Assembly: GCF_014205795.1 (NCBI RefSeq)
Contig: NZ_JACHCN010000003.1
Location: 317,564-381,563 of the forward strand
Direction: 5' to 3'
Origin: Rhodanobacter sp. MP7CTX1
GTDB taxonomy: Bacteria > Pseudomonadota > Gammaproteobacteria > Xanthomonadales > Rhodanobacteraceae
Length of the DNA stretch: 64,000 nucleotides
The notes under the pieces are model-generated. The model did not search any database and was not told where the DNA came from. It saw only the letters and a program-made list of their open reading frames with translations. This document shows positions 36,100 through 46,396 of this stretch, piece by piece. Numbering within the stretch: the stretch's first letter is position 1; every line of letters begins with the position of its first letter. A program made the position numbers and the translations under genes.

Positions 36100-37134
36100 A
36101 TGGCGAAGAAGCTCTGGATGATCGGCAAGCTGTCGTTCATCGCCCTGATGATGTTGGTCACCTTCTGCTCGGGTGTATGGGGTGCCCTGGCACTGTGGTA
36201 CCAGTTGCCGGGCAACACGTTCACTCGCACGATCAGCAGCGCGGTCTGGGTGATCGGCGTGATCGCGCTCGTCGCCATCGCGATCCATCGGCGCAGTTGG
36301 CTACCGCTGGGTGCGTATGCGTTGATTTATGCCGTGCTGCTGCTGTGGTGGGCGAATATCGCGCCATCCAACAACAGGATCTGGGCGGCCGACGCTTCCC
36401 ATCTGCTTACCGGCCAGGTGGAGGGCAACCAGGTCACCCTGAGCAATGTGCGCGACTTCACCTGGCGCACCGACGACGACTACGACGCGCGCTGGGAAAC
36501 CCGCCACTACGACCTGGATCACCTGGCCTCGGCTGATGCGGTGCTGTCCTACTGGGGCAGCGCGGCGATCGCGCACGCCATGATTTCGTTCGGCTTCGAT
36601 GACGGTAGCCACGTGGTCTTCTCGGTGGAAACCCGCAAGCGACGTGGTCAGGAATACTCGGCAATCGGTGGGTTTTTCAAAGAGTACGAAAGGTTTCTTG
36701 TCGCGGCCGATGAACGCGACATCATCCGCGTGCGCACCAACGTGCGTGGCGAGGACGATTACCTGTATCCGTTGCGCATGGACAAGCCCGCGATGCGTGC
36801 ACTGTTTCTGTCCTACGTGCAGGCTGCGAACCAGCTGACCGTCACTCCGGCGTTCTACAACACGATCACCTCAAACTGCACGACCATCGTCTATCGCATG
36901 GCCCGCCAGATCGAACCCGGCCTGCCGCGGGATTTCCGCCTGCTGCTGACCGGCTATCTACCCGAATACCTGTACAAGGTGGGCGCAGTGGACCAAAGCG
37001 TGTCCATCGACGAACTGCGGCAGCGCGGGCGCATCACGGACAGGGCTAGGAACAGCAAACCTGGTGACGATTTTTCGAAAATGATCAGGGTGGGGGCTGA
37101 GGAACCGGTTGGCGTGCGGGACGCACACCAGTGA
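36100..37134 (+). CDS. DUF4105-family membrane protein (Lnb-type N-terminal periplasmic domain)
   Basis: A 344-residue protein with three N-terminal membrane helices (LSFIALMMLVTFCSGVWGALALWY; ISSAVWVIGVIALVAIAI; PLGAYALIYAVLLLWWANIAP) followed by a globular domain. Typical DUF4105 stretches are VTLSNVRDFTWRTDDDYDARWETRHYDLD, IAHAMISFGFDDGSHVVFSVETRKRRGQEYSAIGGFFK and NTITSNCTTIVYRM (a Cys in SNC that could be catalytic). Function unknown. The ATG at 36100 (MAKKLWMIGK) follows GGGGA; the open frame upstream is unlike the family. Confidence 0.78.
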   Translation: MAKKLWMIGKLSFIALMMLVTFCSGVWGALALWYQLPGNTFTRTISSAVWVIGVIALVAIAIHRRSWLPLGAYALIYAVLLLWWANIAPSNNRIWAADASHLLTGQVEGNQVTLSNVRDFTWRTDDDYDARWETRHYDLDHLASADAVLSYWGSAAIAHAMISFGFDDGSHVVFSVETRKRRGQEYSAIGGFFKEYERFLVAADERDIIRVRTNVRGEDDYLYPLRMDKPAMRALFLSYVQAANQLTVTPAFYNTITSNCTTIVYRMARQIEPGLPRDFRLLLTGYLPEYLYKVGAVDQSVSIDELRQRGRITDRARNSKPGDDFSKMIRVGAEEPVGVRDAHQ

Positions 37135-37278
37135 AGCGGTGAAGTTGGAGTGGGCGAGCTGCAGTGTGTCTTGGGAGCCCGGTTCGGGTCAGCCGCGATG
37201 CGCGTCAGCGCAACAAGATCCGGCACGCTGCGCAAGCGCCGATCCATGAACAGTCGATGCGAACCTTCAGACAAAAGA

Positions 37279-37302
37279 AGGCCGGGCAGTGATGCCCGGC
37301 CT
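37279..37302 (-). terminator. Terminator of the S53 peptidase gene
   Basis: A 10-base perfect inverted repeat AGGCCGGGCA / TGCCCGGCCT with a 4-base loop. On the minus strand it is followed by TCTTTTGTCT, so it mainly serves the peptidase gene ending at 37333. Confidence 0.75.
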
Positions 37303-37332
37303 CCTTCAACACGCGTCCTTACGGTCTGTTAC

Positions 37333-40300
37333 TCAGTGGCTGATACCTATGGATGTGTCAACACCCGAAGTGACCATCCCGCCCTGCAGTCGGTTCGGCT
37401 GGACCTGCGCACCAGCCGGAATCACCAGCGGGGCACCGGTGATATCAGCGACTCGCTGCGAGATGAAGCCACCGCTGCCATTGCTCAGCCACTCGTACGC
37501 GTCGCCCGCCGCGCCGACCCACAGGATGTCCGCCAGACCATCGCCGTCGTAATCCGCAATGCTTGCCAGGGTGTAGCCCGGCGTCACAGAGCGAGTCTGG
37601 ACGGAGGTCACGTTAAAGCCGTCCATATTCCACACCTGCAGCTGATTCGTGGTCGGATTGGTCCAGAACAGAGAAGTCACACCGGTGCCGGCCACGTCGC
37701 CTGCACCAAACAGTGTGAAGCCAGCCGGCTGTTGCTGGATCTGATGGGCGACGAAGCCACCCTGCTGATTGTTGACCCACGCGTAGACACTGTTGTCGGT
37801 CGTGCTGGTCCACACGATGTCTGCATAGCCATCACCATTGACGTCAGCCAGATGTGGCACGTAACCCGTGCCCGCACTGATGACAGGCGATTGAACGTCG
37901 TTGAAGTGGTAGTCGGCTCTGCCCAGGACAAAGAATGCATTGACGTTGAGTTTCCACCAGCCAATCTGGCCAGTGCTCTTGTTCCACCAGAAAAGCTCGT
38001 CGGCGTTGGCACCATCGAAATTGCCTGAGCCCATCAGTGTCCAGCCGGCGGGATAGGGCACTCCAACTTTGGCCGTAAGGTAATTGCTCGCACCATTGGA
38101 AGCAGTACCACCTAAACCATCAGATAACCACACGTAGAGTTGATTGTCCGGGCCCGTCCAAGCCAGGGCGCCAATCAAGGTGCCCGTTAAGAAGTGATTG
38201 TTCGCGGAGTAGAAATCGCCGGCAGTGCCAAGGGTGTAGCCAGGCGAGATCGGCTGAGTGACCTGGTTCAGTACCACGCTGCCCTTCATGCCCAACTGCA
38301 TGAACGTGCCCTTGACCGGATCCACCACCGCGATATCGCTGAATCCATCGCTTTGAGCTTCGTTGGCCGAGGACAGATAGTCATACGGAGCGACGTACCC
38401 ATTCTTGAAGGGCTTGTAGAAATTCGTCACCGCCGCTACCAGGTTGGTCGCATTGATGCTGCCCAAACCAGTGGCCATGCTGTAACCGGAAGTCGCCTTC
38501 CAGGCCGGATCAAGTTGATCGTAACCACCCGAACTCACCACACCGTACGGTTGCGCGGCGTTGGCTGTATAGCAGTCGTCGGTTCCCGAATTGCAAGGCA
38601 CCGCGATATTGCCCACGGAAACATTGTTGAAGACGCAGGTGCTTCCGATGTTTGCACCATTGCTGGAATTACAAGCATTCAACGTCGACGTGTTCGGCGA
38701 TCCGATCGTGCCGTACTCCTTGGTTGCGATGCTGTAGAACGCGGGCAGGATGTTGCCGCTGCTCTGGCCGGAAGCCTGATTGATCAGCGCCTGTACACCG
38801 GCCATCGCTGGTGCCGCGAAGGATGTACCACCGGCACTGTTGAACAGCACGTCATCGGGATTGCTATAGGTACACGGGGTACCGTTCTCATTCGCGTCGG
38901 ACATGCAGTAGACCAGCGCATGCCCATAAAGGCCGTTGGCGGCGAACAGCGAAAGATCAGGTAGTGCACGTCTTGTGCTGGTGGATCCGTAAATACCGGC
39001 CTGCCAGATCGGCTGTGACCAAGCGAAACTGGGTCCACCACTGCCACCGATCGTGTTTACGAATTGCTGACCTGTGGTGCTGTTACACGCCTGCACACCA
39101 TCGCTGTAGCCAAGTACGCCATCCAGCACGCTGCTGGCGCAGGAATCGTTCCAGGTCATTTCCGGGATGTAACTTATGGCTGACTGGCTCAGCGCAAGAT
39201 TCGTTGAGGCCCAGTACTGTCCGTAAGCGGTGAAGTCATTGAAATCGGTGCCACCGACAGAAACGTTGTATGGCGTCGAACCCATACCATTGACCGCAAT
39301 ACCGATGAAGGCAGCGGAATTACCGTCATCACAACCTGCTGAACCCGAATCGCCCGACGACACAAATACCGTGACGCCCTGGGCAGCCGCCTGCGACCAC
39401 AGATCGGCAGCCTGTGACAGGGTTCCGTCAACGGCTCCAAAAGACTCACACTCGCCATAGCTCAGGCTGAAGACAGCGGGGACGGGCGTCGAGTACCCGG
39501 TAAGCAGGTTTTCCGCCGCAGTGAACGGACCAAACGTCGCACTCTGACTATCATCGCAAGAGGCAAATACCACGTTTGAATCCGGGTCCGCCGCGCCGAT
39601 CCATTCCGCATCCAGCGCTGCTTCCGTCTCATCCCCATTGGTGCCCGGGTCGGGGCAGCTCACATCACCAGCCATCTGCAGCGGATTGATGTAGTTCACC
39701 GCGCCCACGGCATTGGGGGGCAGGAAGCTGCTGCGGAAGGCCTGTACGTCGGCCGGCAACACGTCCGTGCGTTCCAGCACCGCAACGGTCTGTCCAGCGC
39801 CGCGGATAGGCGTGCCCTGAGTCCACAATGGATTGACGTTGTAGATCGTGTTGAAGTCCGCTGGCGCAACGTCATACGTCACGCTTGTATCGATGGTACC
39901 CGGCGGCACAGTGAACAACGGCGCACCCTTTGCCTTGGCCACTGTCTTCCACTTGCCGGTTTTCTTGTTCCTTGTCACCGTGGCGACGTCGGTATGCAGC
40001 GGCTTCGGGAAGAAGTTGCTCAACGAGGCTGCACCCACCACAACGGGTGCCAGGGCGGATGGAATCTGCTGCGCGGTGCTATTGGCGAAGTGTTTCTGGC
40101 CATTAACGGTGTAGCTGTGCAGTGACGTATGAAATGCGCCGCCGACTGCTGTCGCCGTACCAGAGAAATGGATCATCATTCCTGTTGGCGACACCGAGGT
40201 CACTTTCAAACCCTGACCCTGCAGCCACTGCTTCACCTGGTCGATGTCCGCCTGGGCGGGACCAAACATCGTGCCAATCTGTGCTGCGGTCAGCCAGTGG

Positions 40301-40638
40301 TGAAAGTACGGGGAGCTTGGGATGGTCAGCGCGTGGAGATAAGCCTCGAATTGGCTCTGCTTGGCGTCGCTGCGCTTAAGCAGCAAAGTGACGTTGCGAA
40401 TCGTCTGTGTGGATGGCAATGCGCCGGCGTCGCTGGTCGAAACAGCTAGTGACGGCTTGCCTCCTACCGTAACCAACTTTGTATTGTCAATCGTGCCGGT
40501 GATTCTGGCCGTGTCCGGCGTAGAGCTCGGAAAGTAGTTGGCTGACTGGGTGCCGGCGGCATGTGCGCCTAAGGAAAGCAACACGGCCATGCCCAGTGCT
40601 GATCTCACGAAGCATTGACCGTTTCTGTTCGTTGACAT
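37333..40638 (-). CDS. Secreted S53 (sedolisin) peptidase with FG-GAP/VCBS-like C-terminal repeats
   Basis: A 1101-residue exported serine-carboxyl peptidase. A signal peptide ends near ALGMAVLLSLGAHAAGT. The pro-kumamolisin activation domain (LLLKRSDAKQSQFEAYLHALTIPSSPYFHHWLTAAQIGTMFGP) is followed by the catalytic domain with the E/D pair in ETEAALDAEW and the Ser in GGTSFAAPAMAG. The last 300 residues hold about five repeats of the form GYTLxxxGDFxGDGxADIxW...VW, resembling FG-GAP/VCBS propeller blades. The ATG at 40638 has GAGGGG upstream. Likely an acid-active protease for external protein. Confidence 0.85.
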   Translation of the reverse strand: MSTNRNGQCFVRSALGMAVLLSLGAHAAGTQSANYFPSSTPDTARITGTIDNTKLVTVGGKPSLAVSTSDAGALPSTQTIRNVTLLLKRSDAKQSQFEAYLHALTIPSSPYFHHWLTAAQIGTMFGPAQADIDQVKQWLQGQGLKVTSVSPTGMMIHFSGTATAVGGAFHTSLHSYTVNGQKHFANSTAQQIPSALAPVVVGAASLSNFFPKPLHTDVATVTRNKKTGKWKTVAKAKGAPLFTVPPGTIDTSVTYDVAPADFNTIYNVNPLWTQGTPIRGAGQTVAVLERTDVLPADVQAFRSSFLPPNAVGAVNYINPLQMAGDVSCPDPGTNGDETEAALDAEWIGAADPDSNVVFASCDDSQSATFGPFTAAENLLTGYSTPVPAVFSLSYGECESFGAVDGTLSQAADLWSQAAAQGVTVFVSSGDSGSAGCDDGNSAAFIGIAVNGMGSTPYNVSVGGTDFNDFTAYGQYWASTNLALSQSAISYIPEMTWNDSCASSVLDGVLGYSDGVQACNSTTGQQFVNTIGGSGGPSFAWSQPIWQAGIYGSTSTRRALPDLSLFAANGLYGHALVYCMSDANENGTPCTYSNPDDVLFNSAGGTSFAAPAMAGVQALINQASGQSSGNILPAFYSIATKEYGTIGSPNTSTLNACNSSNGANIGSTCVFNNVSVGNIAVPCNSGTDDCYTANAAQPYGVVSSGGYDQLDPAWKATSGYSMATGLGSINATNLVAAVTNFYKPFKNGYVAPYDYLSSANEAQSDGFSDIAVVDPVKGTFMQLGMKGSVVLNQVTQPISPGYTLGTAGDFYSANNHFLTGTLIGALAWTGPDNQLYVWLSDGLGGTASNGASNYLTAKVGVPYPAGWTLMGSGNFDGANADELFWWNKSTGQIGWWKLNVNAFFVLGRADYHFNDVQSPVISAGTGYVPHLADVNGDGYADIVWTSTTDNSVYAWVNNQQGGFVAHQIQQQPAGFTLFGAGDVAGTGVTSLFWTNPTTNQLQVWNMDGFNVTSVQTRSVTPGYTLASIADYDGDGLADILWVGAAGDAYEWLSNGSGGFISQRVADITGAPLVIPAGAQVQPNRLQGGMVTSGVDTSIGISH

Positions 40639-40935
40639 AGATATCCCCTCTTGAACCGCAGCTGAGTGATGTCGTTTCTTCGCCAGCTCTATCGGTGACG
40701 CGCCCCCGTCTTCCCCGACGTCTACCGATCTATTGGCTGGTCCCCCGACCGTATTCATGTTGCACTGCGATCGTCACGCACGCTCAAATCACCATAAAAT
40801 CACCGACATCTCACGGCGGTGCTCGACTGGGCGTCGCCAAGCAAGACAAGCGGGCAGCCACCTGTCACCCTCATTGGGGGAAAGACGCGAGAGTGGCGCT
40901 CACGGATTGGCAAGCACAGTGGCAAGGGCAATACG

Positions 40936-42771
40936 ATGTTTCAGCGGTTCCTATCGCGGGTGAACCAGGTTCCCGTCTCCGATCCGGTAGATCGGCGCAA
41001 CGCCGTTTTCATGCAATGGCTGCTGCTGTTCGAGGGTCTGCGTACCCCGCTGAACAAGATCTATTTACTGATATACGACTGGCCGTTTCTGCAAAGTGCC
41101 TTCTATGACAAGGCCCGCTGCGGCCCGACCGTGGCGATCAGTATCGATTTGGGGACAGACTTGGTCATGACCGCGGCGGCGTGGTTTGGGCTGTATCTGA
41201 TTCGCAAGGGCCAGTTCCGATTCGCCGTTACGCAATACTTGACGGTGTTGCTCAGCTCCGCAGCGCTGGCCTACGCCGCATTCGGTTCCCAGGCGATTGA
41301 TGGCAACCTGACGATGGTTAAGATCCTCGCGTTGAGCGGCTTGATGCTCGGTCGGCGCGCGTTGTGGATCACCTATTTCACCGAAATACTGATCTTCATG
41401 ATGAGCATGGTCACCGACCGGATCTTCCACGCCGATCTCAAGTTGAGAGAGGTCGTGGAGGGTTTCGCGGCTCTTCCGATTGCCGCTCTCGGCTATTTGC
41501 TGATCACCATCATCCTGGACCGCAGTATCGATGCGTTGCGCGAGAGCCTCTCTGAGTCCAATGCCCATCGCAAGCAGTTGCAGCTGGAAATCGCGGAGCG
41601 CGAACGTACCCAGGAGCAACTTCTGCACGCCCAGAAGATGGACGCCGTCGGCAAATTGGCCAGTGGCATCGCGCACGACATCAACAATGTGCTGGGCATC
41701 ATCCTGGGCTTCTCGATGGAGCGAGATCGGGTGGAGCGCGCGGGTTTCTTACCCAATGAGGATTCGCAGGCCTTGGCCGATGCGCTGGAAGGTGTCGAGC
41801 TTGCCGCTCGCCGCGGCACAGCCGTCTGTCGCAAGCTTCTGAACTTCAGTCGTCGCGATGTCACCCATACGGAAACCTTCGATGCCACCGAGACATTGCG
41901 CGAACTGAGACCACTCTTGCGCCAGTTGTTGCCGACCAACGTTGATCTGACCATCAACACGCCGCCGACGCCACTGTCCATCCACTTCGACCGCAGCCAG
42001 TTTGAGCTGGCGCTGCTCAATCTCACCTCCAACGCCCGCGACGCGATGCCTGATGGCGGCACGTTTACGCTATCGCTGGCTCAAGATGATTCATCGAACG
42101 TCGCACTGACCATTCAGGACACTGGCTTGGGCATGTCCGCTGAAGTCAGGCAACATTTGTTCGAGCCGTTCTTCACGACCAAGCCCACTGGAAGCGGCAC
42201 CGGTCTGGGGCTTAGCGTCGTCTACGGCCTGGTTCGACGCGCAGGCGGCACTATCGCCGTGGACAGCTCGCCTGGCAAGGGTACGACCTTTGATATTCTC
42301 TTGCCGATGACCGCCGGCAGCGTGGCGGGCGCAGTGTTGCCACTGCCAGGAGAGCGCATTCGCGTGATGCTGATCGATGACGACGATGATCTGCGCGGCG
42401 TGCTCACTTCCGCGCTGGAAAACGGGGGCTGCGAAGTCTGCGAGGCGGCCAGTGGTGCCGAAGCCGAGCGTTTACTTCAGCAGATGGTCATGCCACCGGA
42501 CGTGCTGATTTGCGATCACCGCATGCCCGACACAGATGGCATGACTTTGCTGCGCAAACTACGTCTGCAACTGCCTACGGTGCCGGCGATCCTCATTTCC
42601 GCCTACCACGAGACCGACGGCTTGCCACACGGGCTCGCAGATGTCTATTGCGAACGTCTACCCAAACCATTCGTTCCCAATGTGCTGCTCGCACGCGTCC
42701 GAGTAGCGGCGAGACGAAGCCATAGCGGGGTCGACGTGACGCCGAGGAGTCAGCTCATCGCCAACAGATAG
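40936..42771 (+). CDS. Hybrid sensor histidine kinase with C-terminal receiver
   Basis: A 611-residue protein. The N-terminal region (about 20-200) is a membrane sensor domain of several helices, with no recognised ligand domain. HisKA has H247 in LASGIAHDINNVLG, a variant of the usual HDFNN. The ATPase domain shows N box LLNLTSNARDAMP, DTGLGM, FEPFFTTKPTGSGTGLGLSVVYG. A receiver domain (about 480-600) has DDDDDLRG and phospho-acceptor D527 in VLICDHRMPDTDG. I start at the ATG at 40936 (MFQRFLSRV), as the upstream codons are non-homologous. Its 3' end overlaps the convergent regulator gene. Confidence 0.88.
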   Translation: MFQRFLSRVNQVPVSDPVDRRNAVFMQWLLLFEGLRTPLNKIYLLIYDWPFLQSAFYDKARCGPTVAISIDLGTDLVMTAAAWFGLYLIRKGQFRFAVTQYLTVLLSSAALAYAAFGSQAIDGNLTMVKILALSGLMLGRRALWITYFTEILIFMMSMVTDRIFHADLKLREVVEGFAALPIAALGYLLITIILDRSIDALRESLSESNAHRKQLQLEIAERERTQEQLLHAQKMDAVGKLASGIAHDINNVLGIILGFSMERDRVERAGFLPNEDSQALADALEGVELAARRGTAVCRKLLNFSRRDVTHTETFDATETLRELRPLLRQLLPTNVDLTINTPPTPLSIHFDRSQFELALLNLTSNARDAMPDGGTFTLSLAQDDSSNVALTIQDTGLGMSAEVRQHLFEPFFTTKPTGSGTGLGLSVVYGLVRRAGGTIAVDSSPGKGTTFDILLPMTAGSVAGAVLPLPGERIRVMLIDDDDDLRGVLTSALENGGCEVCEAASGAEAERLLQQMVMPPDVLICDHRMPDTDGMTLLRKLRLQLPTVPAILISAYHETDGLPHGLADVYCERLPKPFVPNVLLARVRVAARRSHSGVDVTPRSQLIANR

Positions 42772-43442
42772 CCCGTGCCGTGAACTGCATCTAGGGGCAG
42801 CGGTTCACCGACTGTGGAGAGCACTTTTCTGCGCAGGCGGTGGACCAACGAATCCAGTCGATGCGGATCAAACGCTGCAACGTCGTCAGTCAGGACACCA
42901 ATAAGCTCGTCGCGCAACATGACCTGATCGGGATGAAGCATGAGCATTTCCAGCAGACGCCGCTCGGTCTTACTGAGCATTACGCGCCCACCCGTAGGAG
43001 AAACCAGCAGCCATCCGTCCGAGTCGAGACGCCAACGACTGCGGCTTGAGGCGAGAACCGTGGACGGCTTGAGTCTGCGCGCGACACTGTACAAAGTAGC
43101 GACCAGAACGTCGATATCGACCGGTTTGGCGAGATAGGCATCAGCGCCTTCGCTCAGGCCCCGCACGCGATCGATATTTTCCGCTCGCCCCGTCAACATG
43201 ACGATGCCTGTCTCGGGAAGTTCTCCACGCAGCCTGCGTGTCACTTCGAAGCCATCGCTGTCCGGTAGGCCGATGTCCAGCAACACAATATCCGGCTTTC
43301 GCTGCTCGATCGCCGTCGTCAGCTCGGCAACGTAGCCGATGGCCTTGACCTCAAAGCCGAACTGCCGAAGTTGGGGCACGAGAATACGATCACGCAACAA
43401 TTCATCGTCTTCGAGCAAAAGAACGTACAAGGGCTTGAGCAT
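42750..43442 (-). CDS. OmpR-type response regulator, 3' end overlapping the hybrid kinase
   Basis: A 230-residue regulator. Receiver: LLLEDDELLRDRI, phospho-acceptor D56 in IVLLDIGLPDSDG, K in AYLAKPVD. The C-terminal winged helix is divergent: LSKTERRLLEMLMLHPDQV, PHRLDSLVHRLRRKV and DAVHGTGYLLA. The start is unclear; ATG at 43442 fits the domain boundary, and ATG at 43478 is an alternative. It converges with the hybrid kinase gene, the two coding regions sharing 22 bases. A signalling link between the two is plausible but not shown. Confidence 0.85.
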   Translation of the reverse strand: MLKPLYVLLLEDDELLRDRILVPQLRQFGFEVKAIGYVAELTTAIEQRKPDIVLLDIGLPDSDGFEVTRRLRGELPETGIVMLTGRAENIDRVRGLSEGADAYLAKPVDIDVLVATLYSVARRLKPSTVLASSRSRWRLDSDGWLLVSPTGGRVMLSKTERRLLEMLMLHPDQVMLRDELIGVLTDDVAAFDPHRLDSLVHRLRRKVLSTVGEPLPLDAVHGTGYLLAMS

Positions 43443-43616
43443 TTCAGTTGAATGAGGTGAATCGATTGGCGCAATCATGACGCATAAATCTCTGGGCAAG
43501 GCCCCTTCCGCAGTGATGCCATCCTTCGATGCCGATGTCACAGCGTCATGCACGATTGAAACGTCAGGGTAGCTGAGTCCGCATCCCGGTTCACGACCAT
43601 ACGCTAGCGTATGCAT

Positions 43617-45248
43617 CGAGCCCCAACAAAAACAGATCGTTGCGCAGGTTTAGGTCCCCGCCATGCAGGGCCGGTAGACAAGGTTACTGCATCAGGTATC
43701 GGAGGGAACGTCTATTTTCCGCCCACCAGCGATTGGAGCGAAAGGACGGAAAGAGGCCGGGTAGTGGGCGCCCAAAAGAGTGGCGCCCGGGGCGGGGCGC
43801 CAAGATGAGTCCATTCGGTCACACGCATGAAGTTGCTGAGCGGGTCTGTTCGACCTGACATGCCGAGTTGGCCATGCTGCCAGGGCGTTCAGTCGGCTGG
43901 GCTACTTGCTTCCAAGGGTATAGGTATGACCTCTCGGGCGTACCTGTAGCTTCTTACAGTTCTATGGAATGTCTTCTGGTGACACATTGGCTCCGCATAT
44001 GTGCTGAGAGCCAGAAGAGGGTGGCATCGAGCCAATGCGTTGTGCAGGGCTTTCAAAATGATCGCCCTGCCGTAGCTTTTGCTGGAAGTCCAATGACCAT
44101 AGCGCGGCAAGCAAGACTTTTGAGGATTGATGACGGCCTGCCAACACCTGAGGGGGAGCGCCGCTATCCCGCTACTGGCGGCTATTACGGCCGCATCCTC
44201 AATGGCAACACCGTGCCGCAGATGTACTGTTGTACCTGCGTCGCGTGCTGTGAAGCCGTATGCCATGGCGAGTGTGATTGTCTGGCCTGCGCAGCGAGAT
44301 GGGCTGATACCCGGCAGTTTGCTGCATCCAGGCGCGCCAGCTTCTGACCATTCCGAACGCTGAGTCCAAGAAGAGTCCACGCCCGACGCGCGGTCAAAAC
44401 ATCAACGCGTCTGGACCGGTCGTAAGGACCAAGCTGCGCTACTTGCAATGGGTGAGCAAGATCACTCGGACACACCTGGAAGCTCAACGGGGGTACATCC
44501 GTATGTTCGTGGGTACGTATCGAAGGCGGTCAGGTGAGCGAGCTTGATGGCTGTGCCGATCTTCCTCACCTCATGCAACACGTTGTCACCACAACACACA
44601 CGCCACAAGCCCGCTGGTTGTTCCCTGATCGAATAGCCCATGGGTAAAGGTATACCCGCGGCCTCATGGGTAGAGAGTGTCGGTTGCATCGGCTGAGCTG
44701 CTGGCGACATGGCATCGTCCGGACTTTCCAAGTGCGCGTAGATTGCTTGCGCAGGGTGGGCGACTGAAGCAGCGGAAGGTGTCTTGAGGTGTAGGCGTCT
44801 GCCTTCTCACATTGCCGACGGTTTCGCGGGGAGGTTGGTAGGCGCTCGCGCGACGCGACTGGACATCGGGGGTCTGGCCGTACGTACCCCATCTGTGCGT
44901 GAGTTTTCCATTAAGCGGCTTGGCTCGAGGATTCACGTCGGCCTTTCTGGTTGATGCCGGTGGTATAACTACTCGGTCCCCTTTTTGCCCATGCTGGTTT
45001 GCATGTGATCTTCGATTCTCCATGGAATCGCGAGCGGCAGCTATATCATCGCCAGACATACCCAAACCCAGCGCGACGAGAAGGCCGCAAAGCCTCCAAA
45101 GAGATGTGTGCGTTTTCCACCGGGGCTTGGGTCAAGAGAGGGCGCTTGAGTCATTGCGTACGTAAAAGCTCGTCAATGGCTGGTTGTCGGAAGTAACCCA
45201 CGCGGAACATCGCATGGGCCCCTACGTTCACGAGAGGAGACCAAGCGT
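43617..45248. other. 1.6 kb without a recognisable complete gene
   Basis: Open frames exist on both strands (for example 43868-44347 plus and 43889-44380 minus), but they are rich in Cys, Arg and Ser, lack ribosome-binding sites and resemble no family I know. Composition is less GC-rich than the core genes. A GC palindrome (GGCGCCC / GGGGCGCC) lies near 43765-43801. The only frame with protein-like character is the short one at 44462-44710. The end of the gap should hold the promoter of the Tat-exported hydrolase. I read the region as eroded DNA. Confidence 0.5.
44462..44710 (-). CDS. Possible small hypothetical protein
   Basis: About 82 residues. The middle (GYSIREQPAGLWRVCCGDNVLHEVRKIGTAIKLAHLTAFDTYPRT) has the balanced composition and amphipathic pattern of a small folded protein, unlike the surrounding frames. 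I do not recognise a family. The start may be the ATG at 44710 or the TTG at 44731. No neighbours support it. Confidence 0.35.
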   Translation of the reverse strand: MSPAAQPMQPTLSTHEAAGIPLPMGYSIREQPAGLWRVCCGDNVLHEVRKIGTAIKLAHLTAFDTYPRTYGCTPVELPGVSE

Positions 45249-46241
45249 ATGACCAACACCGAAGATGTCAGCCACTCACGTCGCAAGATGATCGTCAGCA
45301 CGGGCTCCGTTGCAGCGGCTGCAATCGCAATGCCACTGCTCTCGGCGTCAAGTTCAGCCAACGCCGCTTCGTCGGCTCCAAAAGCACATTCGACTGCTGG
45401 AGGTGTTCCTATGGGTAGCAGCAAGATCAAGACCAAGGACGGCGTCGAGATTTTCTACAAGGACTGGGGAACCGGACAGCCCATCGTATTCAGCCACGGC
45501 TGGCCGCTTTCGGCGGACGATTGGGACGCTCAGATGCTGTTTTTTTTGAGCCATGGCTATCGGGTGATTGCGCATGATCGACGAGGACACGGCCGGTCTA
45601 CACAGACTGCCGTTGGCAACGATATGGATCACTACGCAGCAGATCTCGCGCAGCTCACTGAAGCGCTCGACTTGCGCAATGCCATTCATGTGGGTCACTC
45701 CACCGGTGGCGGTGAAGTAGCTCGTTACGTCGCTCGCTACGGGCAGGACCGAACGGCCAAGGCCGTGCTCATAAGCGCGGTGCCGCCCATCATGGTCAAG
45801 ACTCCCAATAACCCTGGTGGATTGCCGATCGAAGTCTTTGACGGCTTGCGCACGCAGCTCGCCGCCAATCGGGCGCAGTTCTACCTGGATCTTCCCACTG
45901 GACCGTTCTATGGGTTCAACCGTCCAGGCGCAAAGATCTCCGAGGGAGTCATCCGTAACTGGTGGCGGCAAGGCATGATGGGTGGCACCAAGCCGCAATA
46001 CGACTGCATCAAGGCGTTTTCGGAAACCGACTTCACTGACGATCTGAAAAAAATCAGTCAGCCGACGCTCGTCCTGCATGGCGACGATGACCAAATTGTG
46101 CCTTACAAGGATGCGGGTGTTCTGTCAGCGAAGCTTCTGCCGCACGCGACGCTCAAGATTTATCCGGGTTTCCCCCATGGGGCACTGACAACGCATGCCG
46201 ATGTGATCAACGCTGACGTGCTCGCCTTCATCAAAAGCTAG
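45249..46241 (+). CDS. Tat-exported alpha/beta hydrolase (non-heme chloroperoxidase / arylesterase family)
   Basis: A 330-residue protein. The N-terminus has a twin-arginine signal (SRRKMIVS, then a hydrophobic stretch ending SSANA), so it is probably exported folded. The mature part begins [34 protein letters not shown]. The triad is Ser in [13 protein letters not shown], Asp in [10 protein letters not shown] and His in GFPHGALTT. Close relatives are cofactor-free haloperoxidases that act as esterases or perhydrolases. The export signal is less common in this family. Confidence 0.88.
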   Translation: MTNTEDVSHSRRKMIVSTGSVAAAAIAMPLLSASSSANAASSAPKAHSTAGGVPMGSSKIKTKDGVEIFYKDWGTGQPIVFSHGWPLSADDWDAQMLFFLSHGYRVIAHDRRGHGRSTQTAVGNDMDHYAADLAQLTEALDLRNAIHVGHSTGGGEVARYVARYGQDRTAKAVLISAVPPIMVKTPNNPGGLPIEVFDGLRTQLAANRAQFYLDLPTGPFYGFNRPGAKISEGVIRNWWRQGMMGGTKPQYDCIKAFSETDFTDDLKKISQPTLVLHGDDDQIVPYKDAGVLSAKLLPHATLKIYPGFPHGALTTHADVINADVLAFIKS

Positions 46242-46396
46242 TTTGAATCGCGGCCCCTCCAAGCTCCTGCGTGGAGGGACCGCATTCTGAGAAGATGAGC
46301 TGTCTGCAACGCCACGTGGATTCAGCGAACGCTCGCTCGAACAGTGTCGTCGCCTGCAGCGCTGCAAGTCGCATTGATGCCGCGCGATACGAAAAC

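Noticed and set aside
43780..43803. Possible attachment-site copy of the tRNA-Leu 3' end (TGGCGCCCGGGGCGGGG versus TGGTGCCCGAGGCGGGG)
   Set aside because: The resemblance is short and falls in a GC palindrome; no integrase gene or second matching block exists between 43.8 and 61.4 kb.
43868..44380. Overlapping frames on both strands (159 and 163 codons)
   Set aside because: Composition is rich in Cys, Ser and Arg, no ribosome-binding site is present and no family motif is visible.
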